Below the pieces are notes generated by a model, which was given only the letters and a program-made list of their open reading frames with translations, had not been told where the DNA came from and did not search any database. From Hyphomicrobiales bacterium (GTDB taxonomy: Bacteria; Pseudomonadota; Alphaproteobacteria; Rhizobiales; Devosiaceae), in assembly GCA_026989045.1 (NCBI GenBank), contig JALSJY010000231.1, positions 1 to 9,074 on the forward strand: 9,074 nt of DNA. The letters run 5' to 3'. The position numbers and the translations under genes are program-made. Shown here piece after piece: positions 1 through 7,255 of the stretch (position 1 is the stretch's first letter; the number at the start of each line of letters is the position of its first letter).

Positions 1-2020
1 TTTGTCCTTCGTCATTTTGTAATATTTCATTTGATGGCGTGAGCTGCGTGTGGGTGGTTGGAAGGTTGGTAACAGGCAAACCCTTATGAGCGCGAGACAT
101 AAAATCTGACCATATTTGTGCAGGAAAGGAGCCCCCACCAACACCTTTTGTGGGCGAGCCATCATCATTACCAATCCAAATTCCTGTGATTAAATTAGCT
201 GAATAGCCAACAAAAATTGCATCTCTATTATTTTGTGATGTGCCAGTTTTTCCTGCAATTGGCCAGCCCTTGAGCTTAGCCTTTTTACCTGTGCCAACCT
301 CAACCGCATAAGAGAGCATATCATTCATCATTGCAACATTTTGCAAATCAACTACTTTTCCTGGGCCAGAGGGGATGTTATCATAAAGCACTTCGCCATC
401 TGGTGTTTCTATCTTAGTAATAATATGAGCAATTACTCCCTCTCCGCCATTGGCAAATGGAGCATAAGCGGCAGTTAATTCAAGCAATGATACTTCTTGT
501 GAGCCAAGGGCAATTGAGGGAACAGGATTTAGGTCTGAGGAAATACCAAGTCGATATGCCGTATCAACAATTGTTTCTGGGCCAATTTCAATGGCTAATC
601 TACCTGCAACTGTGTTGAGTGAATAGGCTAAGGCATCGCGTAATGTAACAGCGCCGACATATTTATCATTATAGTTTTTGGGTGACCAGCCTTTGTAAGT
701 AAATGCTTCATCATTGACCATTGTATCTGGCCTAAAGCCGTTTTCTAATGCGCTTAAATAGATGATTGGCTTAAATGAAGAGCCTGGCTGACGCTTGGCG
801 GTTACGGCTCTGTTATATTGGCTTTTAGAATAATCAGTGCCGCCAACAATAGCCCTAACCGATCCATCTGTTGCCAAGGCTACAAGGGCTGATTGGCTAA
901 AGTCTTTTTCTTGACCATATTCAGCTACAGTTTCTTTGATTAAAAACTCACCATATTTTTGTAAATCCCAATCAATCGTTGTGGTAACAATAACATCACC
1001 ATCAACAGAGCCGATATAAGAATTCATTAAAGTTTCAACCCAATCAGCAACATAAAATTCAGCCCCTGCAATTTTAGTGCGAATGCGTTTGTTTGGATCA
1101 ATGGCTGCGGCTTTTGCCTCTTCAGTGGAAATATAGCCCTGATCTGCCATTGCATTTAATACTATGCGAGCGCGAGCAGCAGCTTTTTGTGGATTTTTAT
1201 CAGGTGACAAGCGTGATGGAGCTTTTAAAACCCCTGCTAGAATTGCCGCCTCACCAAGTGAAATATTACGCGCACTTTTGCCAAAAAATACCTGTGAGGC
1301 GGCTTCTATTCCATAAGCCCCACCGCCATAATAAACTCGGTTAAGATAAAGTTCGATTATATCGTTTTTAGTGTAATTTTTCTCGAGCCAAAGGGCTAAT
1401 AGCGCCTCTTGAATTTTGCGGCCAATTTTCTGCTCTGGTGAAAGAAACAAGTTTTTAGCAACCTGTTGAGTAATGGTTGAGCCGCCAGCTGTTATACGAC
1501 CAGCAGCAATATTGCCTATGAATGCGCGAGTAATACCAATTGGATCAATGCCAAAATGGCTCATAAAACGCCTATCTTCAATGGCAATCATGGCTGAAGG
1601 CACATAATGGGGTAGCTCTCGCAATGAAACCGCCTCACCGCCCATTTTGCCTCTATTGGAGATTAGTTTTCCATTGGCGGCAATGATGCGAATATTTGCC
1701 GGCCGATCTGGCACAGCCCATGTATCAGCCGATGGTAATTTCATTGCATAATAACCAATAATGCCAATGATAGCCAAGCCTAGCCAGATTGAAGCAATAA
1801 ATCCCCAATAAAATAAAAAGCCAACTGCACGCCCAAGAGTGAATTTTTTTTTGTTATTTTTTCTTACTCTGCTATTTGCCCGTCTGTTTGATTTTGATTT
1901 TGTGGTCGCTGACTTTAATGGCTTGGCTTTAGGGTTAGTTTTTCTAGCTTTTCTTTTTTTGCCTTTAGTCTTGCTTGAATTAGCGCCAATTCTATCTTTT
2001 GATGAAAGTCGTATATCCAT
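1..2020 (-). CDS. Class A penicillin-binding protein (PBP1A family), bifunctional transglycosylase/transpeptidase, C-terminus cut by window edge
   Basis: It polymerises lipid II into glycan strands and cross-links the stem peptides, acting from the inner membrane into the periplasm. 673 codons are visible with no stop before the left edge, so the extreme C-terminus is missing. In order: a very basic cytoplasmic tail (residues 1-60, 24 Lys/Arg against 2 Asp); one membrane anchor (about 64-92); a GT51 glycosyltransferase domain with EDRRFMSHFGID (catalytic Glu148), GGSTITQQ (179-186), RKIQEALLALWLE (201-213, Glu205) and YYGGGAYG (230-237); then a transpeptidase domain with SSFK (nucleophile Ser414, Lys417), SLN (467-469) and KTGTS (591-595). 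All catalytic motifs are intact. The ATG at 2020 is the only in-frame start before an upstream stop at 2051-2053; its ribosome binding site is weak (GGA, 9 nt away). It lies 164 nt after gyrB on the same strand. The family call is firm; which paralogue it is cannot be decided. Confidence 0.95.
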   Translation of the reverse strand, partial: MDIRLSSKDRIGANSSKTKGKKRKARKTNPKAKPLKSATTKSKSNRRANSRVRKNNKKKFTLGRAVGFLFYWGFIASIWLGLAIIGIIGYYAMKLPSADTWAVPDRPANIRIIAANGKLISNRGKMGGEAVSLRELPHYVPSAMIAIEDRRFMSHFGIDPIGITRAFIGNIAAGRITAGGSTITQQVAKNLFLSPEQKIGRKIQEALLALWLEKNYTKNDIIELYLNRVYYGGGAYGIEAASQVFFGKSARNISLGEAAILAGVLKAPSRLSPDKNPQKAAARARIVLNAMADQGYISTEEAKAAAIDPNKRIRTKIAGAEFYVADWVETLMNSYIGSVDGDVIVTTTIDWDLQKYGEFLIKETVAEYGQEKDFSQSALVALATDGSVRAIVGGTDYSKSQYNRAVTAKRQPGSSFKPIIYLSALENGFRPDTMVNDEAFTYKGWSPKNYNDKYVGAVTLRDALAYSLNTVAGRLAIEIGPETIVDTAYRLGISSDLNPVPSIALGSQEVSLLELTAAYAPFANGGEGVIAHIITKIETPDGEVLYDNIPSGPGKVVDLQNVAMMNDMLSYAVEVGTGKKAKLKGWPIAGKTGTSQNNRDAIFVGYSANLITGIWIGNDDGSPTKGVGGGSFPAQIWSDFMSRAHKGLPVTNLPTTHTQLTPSNEILQNDEGQ

Positions 2021-2073
2021 AAAAAATAATCCAGCATTCTTAGAAAAAAATTAAAATTGAGCAGTTATGTGCC

Positions 2074-2091
2074 TAGCTCTTATCAGAGCTA
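2074..2091. repeat. Small perfect hairpin between gyrB and the penicillin-binding protein gene
   Basis: TAGCTCT and AGAGCTA form a perfect 7-bp inverted repeat around a 4-nt loop, 94 nt after the gyrB stop and 54 nt before the next start. It could be a weak transcription terminator or a processing site. Against a classical intrinsic terminator, the stem is followed in the transcribed direction by GGCACATAAC rather than an immediate U-run; the T-rich stretch comes only about 20 nt later. A shorter dyad (CAAAC-5 nt-GTTTG) sits just upstream, near 2112-2126. I see no coding sequence in the rest of the 164-nt gap. Confidence 0.4.
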
Positions 2092-2184
2092 TTAAAATCT
2101 AGCGCCTAGTTCAAACCATTAGTTTGTGACACTAATAATAAATAATGTGGCAAGTTTATGTGAAGTAAATCATTTAAAAGAAAT

Positions 2185-4611
2185 TTATACGTCCAAATTT
2201 GCTACATTAAGGGCATTTTCTTGTATGAAGTCTTTACGCGGCTCAACCAGATCACCCATAAGTTGAGAGAAAGTTTCATCGGCAATATCGCTTTCTTTAA
2301 TCTGCACTTGTAATAATGTGCGCACGTTTGGATCAAGCGTTGTCTCCCATAACTGCTCTGGGTTCATTTCGCCCAAACCTTTATAGCGTTGCAAATAAAC
2401 CCCTTTGCGACCAGTTTCAGTGATAATTTCAAATAATGAAATAGGCCCATAAATTGACGTTGTTTTATCTTTACGTTTAAAAGAGCCAATGTCGTCAAAT
2501 ATATTATCGAATTTTTTTATTATTTGACGAATTTTTCTGGCATTTACTGAAAGAATTAAAGAGCTATCAATAATGTGACTTTCTTTTACTCCGCGCACTA
2601 TTCGAGAGAATGTTAGCCCCCCCTCACCATCAACTTCACCAACCCAGCCTCTTTCTGTCTCGTCAGAAACTTGATCTAATCTTGAGGCAACCTTTTGAGC
2701 AATATTTTTTGCTTTTTGCTCACTTTCAAGGGCACTTTCATCAAAAGCACCAGCGATTGCAGCCTGCTCGACAATAGTGCGATCATAAACTCTATTTAGC
2801 CCATTGATTGTATGAACAAAGTCACGCGCTATTTTGCTAATTTCAAGCAAATCATTGCCAGCATGATCAACTCCATCACCGCTAGTTAAAATGGTTTCAT
2901 CTGAGCCAGTAATAAGTAGATAATCCTCTAATTCGCGCTCGTCTTTAAGGTATTGCTCAGATTGACCTCGCTTGATTTTATAAAGAGGGGGTTGGGCGAT
3001 ATAAAGATGGCCGCGCTCAATTATCTCATGCATTTGACGGTAGAAAAAGGTTAATAGTAAGGTGCGAATATGTGCGCCATCAACATCGGCATCAGTCATG
3101 ATGATGATTTTATGATAGCGTAATTTATCTGCATCAAATTCTTCGCGCCCAATGCCAGTGCCAAGCGCAGTGATTAAAGTGCCAACTTGTTCGGAGGAAA
3201 GCATACGATCAAAACGTGCCCGCTCAACATTTAAGATTTTACCTCTTAGAGGTAACACGGCTTGTGTAGCGCGATCACGACCCTGTTTTGCAGAGCCGCC
3301 AGCACTATCTCCTTCCACGATGAATATTTCAGATTTTGCAGGATCGCGCTCTTGGCAATCTGCTAATTTTCCTGGCAGGGAAGAAATTTCAAGCGCTGAT
3401 TTGCGCCGAGTTAATTCACGTGCCTTTCTTGCTGCCTCGCGCGCTGCAGCTGCTGAGGCAACTTTGTTAACAATGATTTTTGCCTCCACTGGATGCTCTT
3501 CAAACCATTGTGCTAATTTATCATTGACGCAAGATTCAACCACAGGACGAACTTCAGAAGAAACAAGCTTGTCTTTGGTTTGAGACGAGAATTTTGGGTC
3601 AGGAACTTTGATTGATAAAACGCAGGTTAATCCCTCACGACAATCATCGCCAGTTAGTGATACTTTTTCTTTTTTGGTTATTCCAGAGCGTTCCGCATAT
3701 CCATTTACTTGGCGTGTTAATGCGCCACGCAGACCTGCTAGGTGAGTACCACCATCGCGTTGGGGAATATTATTGGTAAAACATAAGATATTTTCGTGAT
3801 AGCTCTCATTCCACCACATAGCCACCTCAACCACAACATCGTCTTTTTCTGCAATGATGATAATGGGGTCGTTAAGTAGAGGGGATTTTGATTTGTCGAG
3901 ATAGCGAACATAAGCCTCAAGCCCACCTTCGTAATAAAGCTTTGTTTCAACTAGCTCTGGTTGGCGATTGTCACGTAGAGTAATATTCACTCCTGAATTT
4001 AGAAAAGCTAGTTCACGCAAGCGATGCTCAAGAGTTTTATAGTCAAATTCAACCATAGTAAAAGTATCAGGTGAGGGCATAAAAGTAACTTCGGTGCCAG
4101 TTTTATCTCCTGCTTCTCCAGTAATAATAAGTGGAGAATCTGATACGCCATGTGTAAAGCTCATTTCATGAATTTTACCAGAGCGGCGGATTTTTAATTT
4201 TAGCCAAACAGAGAGGGCATTAACAACTGAAACGCCAACCCCATGTAAGCCACCTGAAACTTTATAAGAATTTTGATCAAATTTCCCACCTGCGTGTAGC
4301 TGGGTCATAATAACTTCGGCAGCGGACATTTGTTCTTCGGTGTGAATATCGGTAGGAATGCCACGACCATTATCAGTAACTGTAACTGAGCCATCAGGGT
4401 TTAAGGTGACAGTTACTTTATCGGCGTGACCTGCCAAAGATTCATCAATTGCATTATCAAGTACTTCATAAACCATGTGGTGCAGGCCTGAGCCATCATC
4501 GGTGTCACCAATATACATGCCTGGGCGTTTTCTAACTGCATCAAGACCTTTTAATACTTTGATTGAGTCTGCGCCATATTCTGCTTCTGCTGTGGTTTTT
4601 TGATCGTTCAT
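2185..4611 (-). CDS. gyrB: DNA gyrase subunit B
   Basis: This is the ATPase and TOPRIM subunit of DNA gyrase, which with GyrA introduces negative supercoils ahead of replication forks. From the ATG at 4611 the protein is 808 residues, close to Gram-negative GyrB (E. coli about 804). The GHKL ATPase domain shows YEVLDNAIDE (Glu49, Asn53, aligning with E. coli Glu42 and Asn46), TDNGRGIP (79-86) and GGLHGVGVSVVNALS. The transducer has SSQTKDKL (342-349, ATP-contacting Lys346). The TOPRIM domain shows EGDSAGGS (433-440) and MTDADVDGAH (505-514; metal ligands Glu433, Asp507, Asp509), and QRYKGLGEMNPEQLW begins at 741. The roughly 170-residue insert typical of Gram-negative GyrB lies at about 565-735. 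An in-frame ATG exists at 4701, but the extra 30 residues do not resemble family N-termini and it lacks a Shine-Dalgarno, whereas 4611 has GGAAA 7 nt away. It is 212 nt after recF, with its own likely promoter. Confidence 0.98.
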   Translation of the reverse strand: MNDQKTTAEAEYGADSIKVLKGLDAVRKRPGMYIGDTDDGSGLHHMVYEVLDNAIDESLAGHADKVTVTLNPDGSVTVTDNGRGIPTDIHTEEQMSAAEVIMTQLHAGGKFDQNSYKVSGGLHGVGVSVVNALSVWLKLKIRRSGKIHEMSFTHGVSDSPLIITGEAGDKTGTEVTFMPSPDTFTMVEFDYKTLEHRLRELAFLNSGVNITLRDNRQPELVETKLYYEGGLEAYVRYLDKSKSPLLNDPIIIIAEKDDVVVEVAMWWNESYHENILCFTNNIPQRDGGTHLAGLRGALTRQVNGYAERSGITKKEKVSLTGDDCREGLTCVLSIKVPDPKFSSQTKDKLVSSEVRPVVESCVNDKLAQWFEEHPVEAKIIVNKVASAAAAREAARKARELTRRKSALEISSLPGKLADCQERDPAKSEIFIVEGDSAGGSAKQGRDRATQAVLPLRGKILNVERARFDRMLSSEQVGTLITALGTGIGREEFDADKLRYHKIIIMTDADVDGAHIRTLLLTFFYRQMHEIIERGHLYIAQPPLYKIKRGQSEQYLKDERELEDYLLITGSDETILTSGDGVDHAGNDLLEISKIARDFVHTINGLNRVYDRTIVEQAAIAGAFDESALESEQKAKNIAQKVASRLDQVSDETERGWVGEVDGEGGLTFSRIVRGVKESHIIDSSLILSVNARKIRQIIKKFDNIFDDIGSFKRKDKTTSIYGPISLFEIITETGRKGVYLQRYKGLGEMNPEQLWETTLDPNVRTLLQVQIKESDIADETFSQLMGDLVEPRKDFIQENALNVANLDV

Positions 4612-4616
4612 TTGAT

Positions 4617-4621
4617 TTTCC
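4617..4621 (-). promoter_or_regulatory. Ribosome binding site supporting the gyrB start at 4611
   Basis: On the minus strand GGAAA precedes the ATG at 4611, with 7 nt between GGA and the start. The competing in-frame ATG at 4701 is preceded by ACCCTATTCA, which has no purine-rich motif. This, with the fit of the protein N-terminus to the family, decides the start. Confidence 0.6.
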
Positions 4622-4730
4622 GAATCAGGATAAATTTTATCCTTTCTTTGTAGAACAAATTTACTCAAAAAGGAATGTTTTGTGGGGATAAATGCAAGCA
4701 TTGAATAGGGTTTGTTGTGCTATTTAGTGA

Positions 4731-4760
4731 ATTATATCAATTTTGACAAACGAGTAACAA
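4731..4760 (-). promoter_or_regulatory. Candidate sigma70-type promoter of gyrB
   Basis: On the minus strand TATAAT (4731-4736, a perfect -10 hexamer) is preceded after 18 bp by TTGTTA (4755-4760, four of six matches to TTGACA). Transcription would begin near 4724, leaving a leader of about 113 nt before the gyrB ATG at 4611. The promoter lies in the recF-gyrB gap, so gyrB can probably be expressed independently of dnaA-dnaN-recF. The -35 hexamer falls inside a short direct repeat. Sequence match only; no experimental support is visible. Confidence 0.55.
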
Positions 4761-4775
4761 GGTGAGTAACAAAGG
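4752..4775. repeat. Tandem 12-bp direct repeat over the gyrB -35 region
   Basis: Two adjacent 12-bp units, 4752-4763 and 4764-4775, share GAGTAACAA exactly and match at 10 of 12 positions. The units are about one helical turn apart, so a bound protein would meet both on the same face. The gyrB-proximal copy contains the candidate -35 hexamer, and the other copy repeats the same TTGTTA 12 bp upstream. It may be an operator or chance; the spacer holds no other gene. Confidence 0.4.
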
Positions 4776-4823
4776 GAGAGGGAATATGTGTGATTGTTGG
4801 AGTGGAATTATAGTTATTAGTTT

Positions 4824-5969
4824 TTAAGGGGCAATTATTTGGTTTAATTTCACTTCAAATATTTGAGCTCTATTGCCAAGGCTTTCAAATAATATTTTGT
4901 CTGTGCCACTCATCCAACATTGAGCCTGAAGTGCATCAAGACTATCATAAAGCGCCTCTCGCCTTTGTGGGTCAAGGTGAGCGCCAATTTCATCAAGCAA
5001 AAGAATTGGAGTGATAGAGGTGATTTTTTTAACCAATCGTGCATGGGCTAAAATTAAGCCTATCAGCAGGGCTTTTTGCTCTCCTGTTGAACAAAGTGCG
5101 GCGGGGATATTTTTTTGTTTATTTGTAACCAATAAATCTAATTTATGCGGCCCTAAAGTGGTGCGTGAGGCGGCTTTATCAAGCGCTCGGTTTTTGCGCC
5201 AATGTTCAATCAATCTTGCCTCAAGACTTGCAGAAGAATTTGGCTCAACTCCATCTTCAAATAATGCAGTTAGCGATAATTGGCTGGCAGGAAAAGCCTG
5301 CTCATCAATGCTTTGATTAACAAAACTTTGTAAATGTCCAAGGCTATCAATACGGGCAAAATAAATTGCTGCTGCATATTGAGCCATTTGTGCCTCAATT
5401 GCATTTAGCCAATTATCATTAGAATTCTCACTAATCATTCTTTCGCTAAGCAATTTATTGCGTTGACGCATAGCTTTTTCATAATTTGAAACACTAAGGC
5501 TGTGGTCTGGAATAAGAGTACTAACTAGTCTATCAAAAAATCGCCGCCTATCGCCACTTGGCCCTCTAAATAAAGAATCCATATCTGGAGTGAGCCAAAG
5601 TAGGCGAATATAGGCGCTTATTTCTTGCAAGGACTTTGCATTAGTGCCGTTGATACGGGTTTTTCTAACCCCTTCAAGAGAAGTGCCAGTGCCAATATCA
5701 ATCGGCCCATTTGGAGTTTCTAGTGTTAAGGCTATTGCCCAATTTACGCTACAATTACCATTTGCATCGATTTGAGCAATATTAGAAATAGTCGCGCGGC
5801 GCAAACCCTTACCTGGAGTAAGCAATGAAATAGCTTCTAAAACATTGGTTTTGCCCGCCCCATTTGCACCGCTAAGCACAATATGTGATGAATTACAATC
5901 AATTGCCGCACTGGTATAAGAGCGAAAACTATTTAATCGAAGGCGAGAAATATAGTGGCTGGGGGGCAA
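4824..5969 (-). CDS. recF: RecF, DNA replication and repair ATPase
   Basis: RecF is an SMC/ABC-like ATPase that binds DNA at gaps and, with RecO and RecR, promotes RecA loading onto SSB-coated single strands. At 381 residues it is close to the usual 360-380. Walker A is GANGAGKT (34-41, Lys40), followed by the family sequence NVLEAISLLTPGKGLR; the conserved TLGPHK is at 271-276, the ABC signature is STGEQKALL (294-302), and Walker B is ILLLDEIGAHLD (322-333, Asp326 and Glu327), so the ATPase looks intact. The start is TTG at 5969: it is the first possible start after an upstream in-frame stop, it has a strong Shine-Dalgarno, and the next in-frame ATG would remove Walker A. It begins 27 nt after the dnaN stop, so the two are almost certainly co-transcribed and perhaps translationally coupled. 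Codons 2-3 form a C6 run. Confidence 0.97.
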   Translation of the reverse strand: MPPSHYISRLRLNSFRSYTSAAIDCNSSHIVLSGANGAGKTNVLEAISLLTPGKGLRRATISNIAQIDANGNCSVNWAIALTLETPNGPIDIGTGTSLEGVRKTRINGTNAKSLQEISAYIRLLWLTPDMDSLFRGPSGDRRRFFDRLVSTLIPDHSLSVSNYEKAMRQRNKLLSERMISENSNDNWLNAIEAQMAQYAAAIYFARIDSLGHLQSFVNQSIDEQAFPASQLSLTALFEDGVEPNSSASLEARLIEHWRKNRALDKAASRTTLGPHKLDLLVTNKQKNIPAALCSTGEQKALLIGLILAHARLVKKITSITPILLLDEIGAHLDPQRREALYDSLDALQAQCWMSGTDKILFESLGNRAQIFEVKLNQIIAP

Positions 5970-5973
5970 TTTT

Positions 5974-5980
5974 TCCTCTT
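5974..5980 (-). promoter_or_regulatory. Shine-Dalgarno that fixes the recF TTG start
   Basis: On the minus strand AAGAGGA lies just upstream of TTG, with 5 nt between GAGG and the start codon. It sits inside the 27-nt dnaN-recF gap. A strong site offsets the weak TTG initiator and supports this start. Confidence 0.7.
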
Positions 5981-5996
5981 TATGATTTTGAGATTA

Positions 5997-7115
5997 TTAT
6001 ACTCTCATCGGCATTAAAACATAAAGTGCATTATCATTATTTTCTTCATGCACTAGAGTTGGTGAGCCAGAATCATTAAACATAAAAATTATATTGTCTG
6101 AGCGAATTTGTGACACAATATCTAATAAATAACGCGCATTAAATCCTATTTCAAACTCACTTTCATCAAACTCAACCCCAAGCTCTTCAGATGCAACACC
6201 ATGATCTGGATTGGTGACACAAAGTTCCAGTATATTTTCTTTAATACTGAGTTTAACTGCTTTGCCGCCACGATCTGAGGCAATGGTTGAAACCCGATCA
6301 ACAGCTGTGGCAAAATCAGCCTTGTTAACCAGCATTTTTTTATCATTATCTTTTGGTGTTACCCTATCATAGTCAGGGAAAGTGCCTTCAATCAATTTTG
6401 AAACTAAAACAACAGAGCCGATTGAAAAGCGGATTTTACTGGCTGAAAGTTCGATTTCAACATCACCAGTTTCAGCTTCAATTAGTTTTTGCACTTCACT
6501 AATGGTTTTGCGCGGAATTATAATCCCCTCCATTCCTTGGAGACCATTGGGGGCTTTAGTTTGTGCCCTTGCCATACGGTGGCCATCAGTTGCAACGGCA
6601 CGTAATAGGGTTTCCTCCTCATGCTCGATTGTGTGCATATAGATGCCGTTTAAATAATAGCGGGTTTCTTCATTTGAGATTGCAAATTGAGTTCTCTCTA
6701 TCAATTGGGCCAATTCATCAGCAGCAATTGAAAAACTGTGGCTGAAATCATCTGATTTAAGCTCAGGAAATCCATCGGGATCTAAGCATGAAAGATTAAA
6801 ACGTGAGCGTCCAGAAGTGATGGACATTTTATTATCTTCATTAAGCTGCAATTTTATTTCAGCCCCATCGCTAAATTTTCTAACAATTTCATAAAGGGTA
6901 TGAGCAGGCACGGTTGTTTTGCCAGGCTCAGCAATCATAGCACCAACATGCTCCGTTACTTCGATATCTAAGTCAGTTGCACGTAAATCTAAACCATTAT
7001 TTTTTGCTATAATTAAAACATTGGCTAAAATCGGATATGTGTTGCGGCGCTCTACCACACGATGCACATGACCAAGAGATTTTAATAAATGGTTGCGTTC
7101 TAATGTAATTTTCAT
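5997..7115 (-). CDS. dnaN: DNA polymerase III subunit beta (sliding clamp)
   Basis: The beta clamp forms a dimeric ring round DNA that tethers the polymerase III core and docks mismatch-repair and translesion factors; the Hda/DnaA regulatory pathway also uses it. At 372 residues it is near the usual 366-374 and covers the three topologically similar clamp domains (about 1-120, 130-250 and 251-372). Recognisable family sequence includes LLKSLGHVHRVVERRNTYPI at the N-terminus, ATDLDIEV, VATDGHRMA, IIPRKTISEVQKL, FPDYDRVTP, and the C-terminal YVLMPMRV that forms part of the partner-peptide pocket. The ATG at 7115 gives the family N-terminus; its Shine-Dalgarno (AAGG) is rather distant, about 10 nt. 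Two tandem TAA stops end it. It lies 140 nt after dnaA and 27 nt before recF. No anomalies seen. Confidence 0.98.
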   Translation of the reverse strand: MKITLERNHLLKSLGHVHRVVERRNTYPILANVLIIAKNNGLDLRATDLDIEVTEHVGAMIAEPGKTTVPAHTLYEIVRKFSDGAEIKLQLNEDNKMSITSGRSRFNLSCLDPDGFPELKSDDFSHSFSIAADELAQLIERTQFAISNEETRYYLNGIYMHTIEHEEETLLRAVATDGHRMARAQTKAPNGLQGMEGIIIPRKTISEVQKLIEAETGDVEIELSASKIRFSIGSVVLVSKLIEGTFPDYDRVTPKDNDKKMLVNKADFATAVDRVSTIASDRGGKAVKLSIKENILELCVTNPDHGVASEELGVEFDESEFEIGFNARYLLDIVSQIRSDNIIFMFNDSGSPTLVHEENNDNALYVLMPMRV

Positions 7116-7176
7116 AAGTTTAAAGCCTTAATAATAACAAAATAATCATGACCCAATAAATATATCAGGGCTTGAG

Positions 7177-7204
7177 ATATTATTCTTTTGACAAGAAAAG
7201 GCAA
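7177..7204 (-). promoter_or_regulatory. Weak candidate promoter for dnaN in the dnaA-dnaN spacer
   Basis: On the minus strand TAATAT (7177-7182, four of six to TATAAT) follows TTGCCT (7199-7204, four of six) after 16 bp. Transcription would start near 7170, about 55 nt before the dnaN ATG. The 140-nt spacer has no gene and is AT-rich enough for such matches to arise by chance. Read-through from dnaA is an equally good explanation for dnaN expression. Confidence 0.25.
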
Positions 7205-7255
7205 GAAATAGATAGGAAAAGTCAAAGAAAATTAGAAAAAATCAGGCAAAATCCA

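Noticed and set aside
1093..1344. 83-residue plus-strand open frame
   Set aside because: It is antisense to the glycosyltransferase and linker part of the penicillin-binding protein, whose motifs are intact on the minus strand.
1839..2054. 71-residue Phe/Leu-rich plus-strand open frame
   Set aside because: It is the antisense image of the Lys-rich tail of the penicillin-binding protein (AAA read as TTT), with no support as a gene.
3152..3583. 143-residue plus-strand open frame
   Set aside because: It lies wholly antisense to the conserved TOPRIM-coding part of gyrB and resembles no family I know.
4564..4626. Two GANTC (CcrM-type) sites around the gyrB start, GAGTC and GAATC
   Set aside because: Such 5-mers are expected by chance, and I saw none upstream of dnaA or dnaN, so no cell-cycle methylation pattern can be argued.
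4680..4692. TGTGGGGATAA near the gyrB leader as a DnaA box
   Set aside because: It contains two extra G residues relative to TGTGGATAA, so it is not a box.
4823..4834. 12-mer TTTAAGGGGCAA at the recF end (plus strand), also present on the minus strand in the dnaA leader
   Set aside because: The dnaA copy is the ribosome binding site, the recF copy is the reverse strand of a stop region; this is a single short match with no common role.
5885..6079. 64-residue plus-strand open frame across the recF-dnaN junction
   Set aside because: It is antisense to the RecF N-terminus and DnaN C-terminus and has no recognisable protein features.
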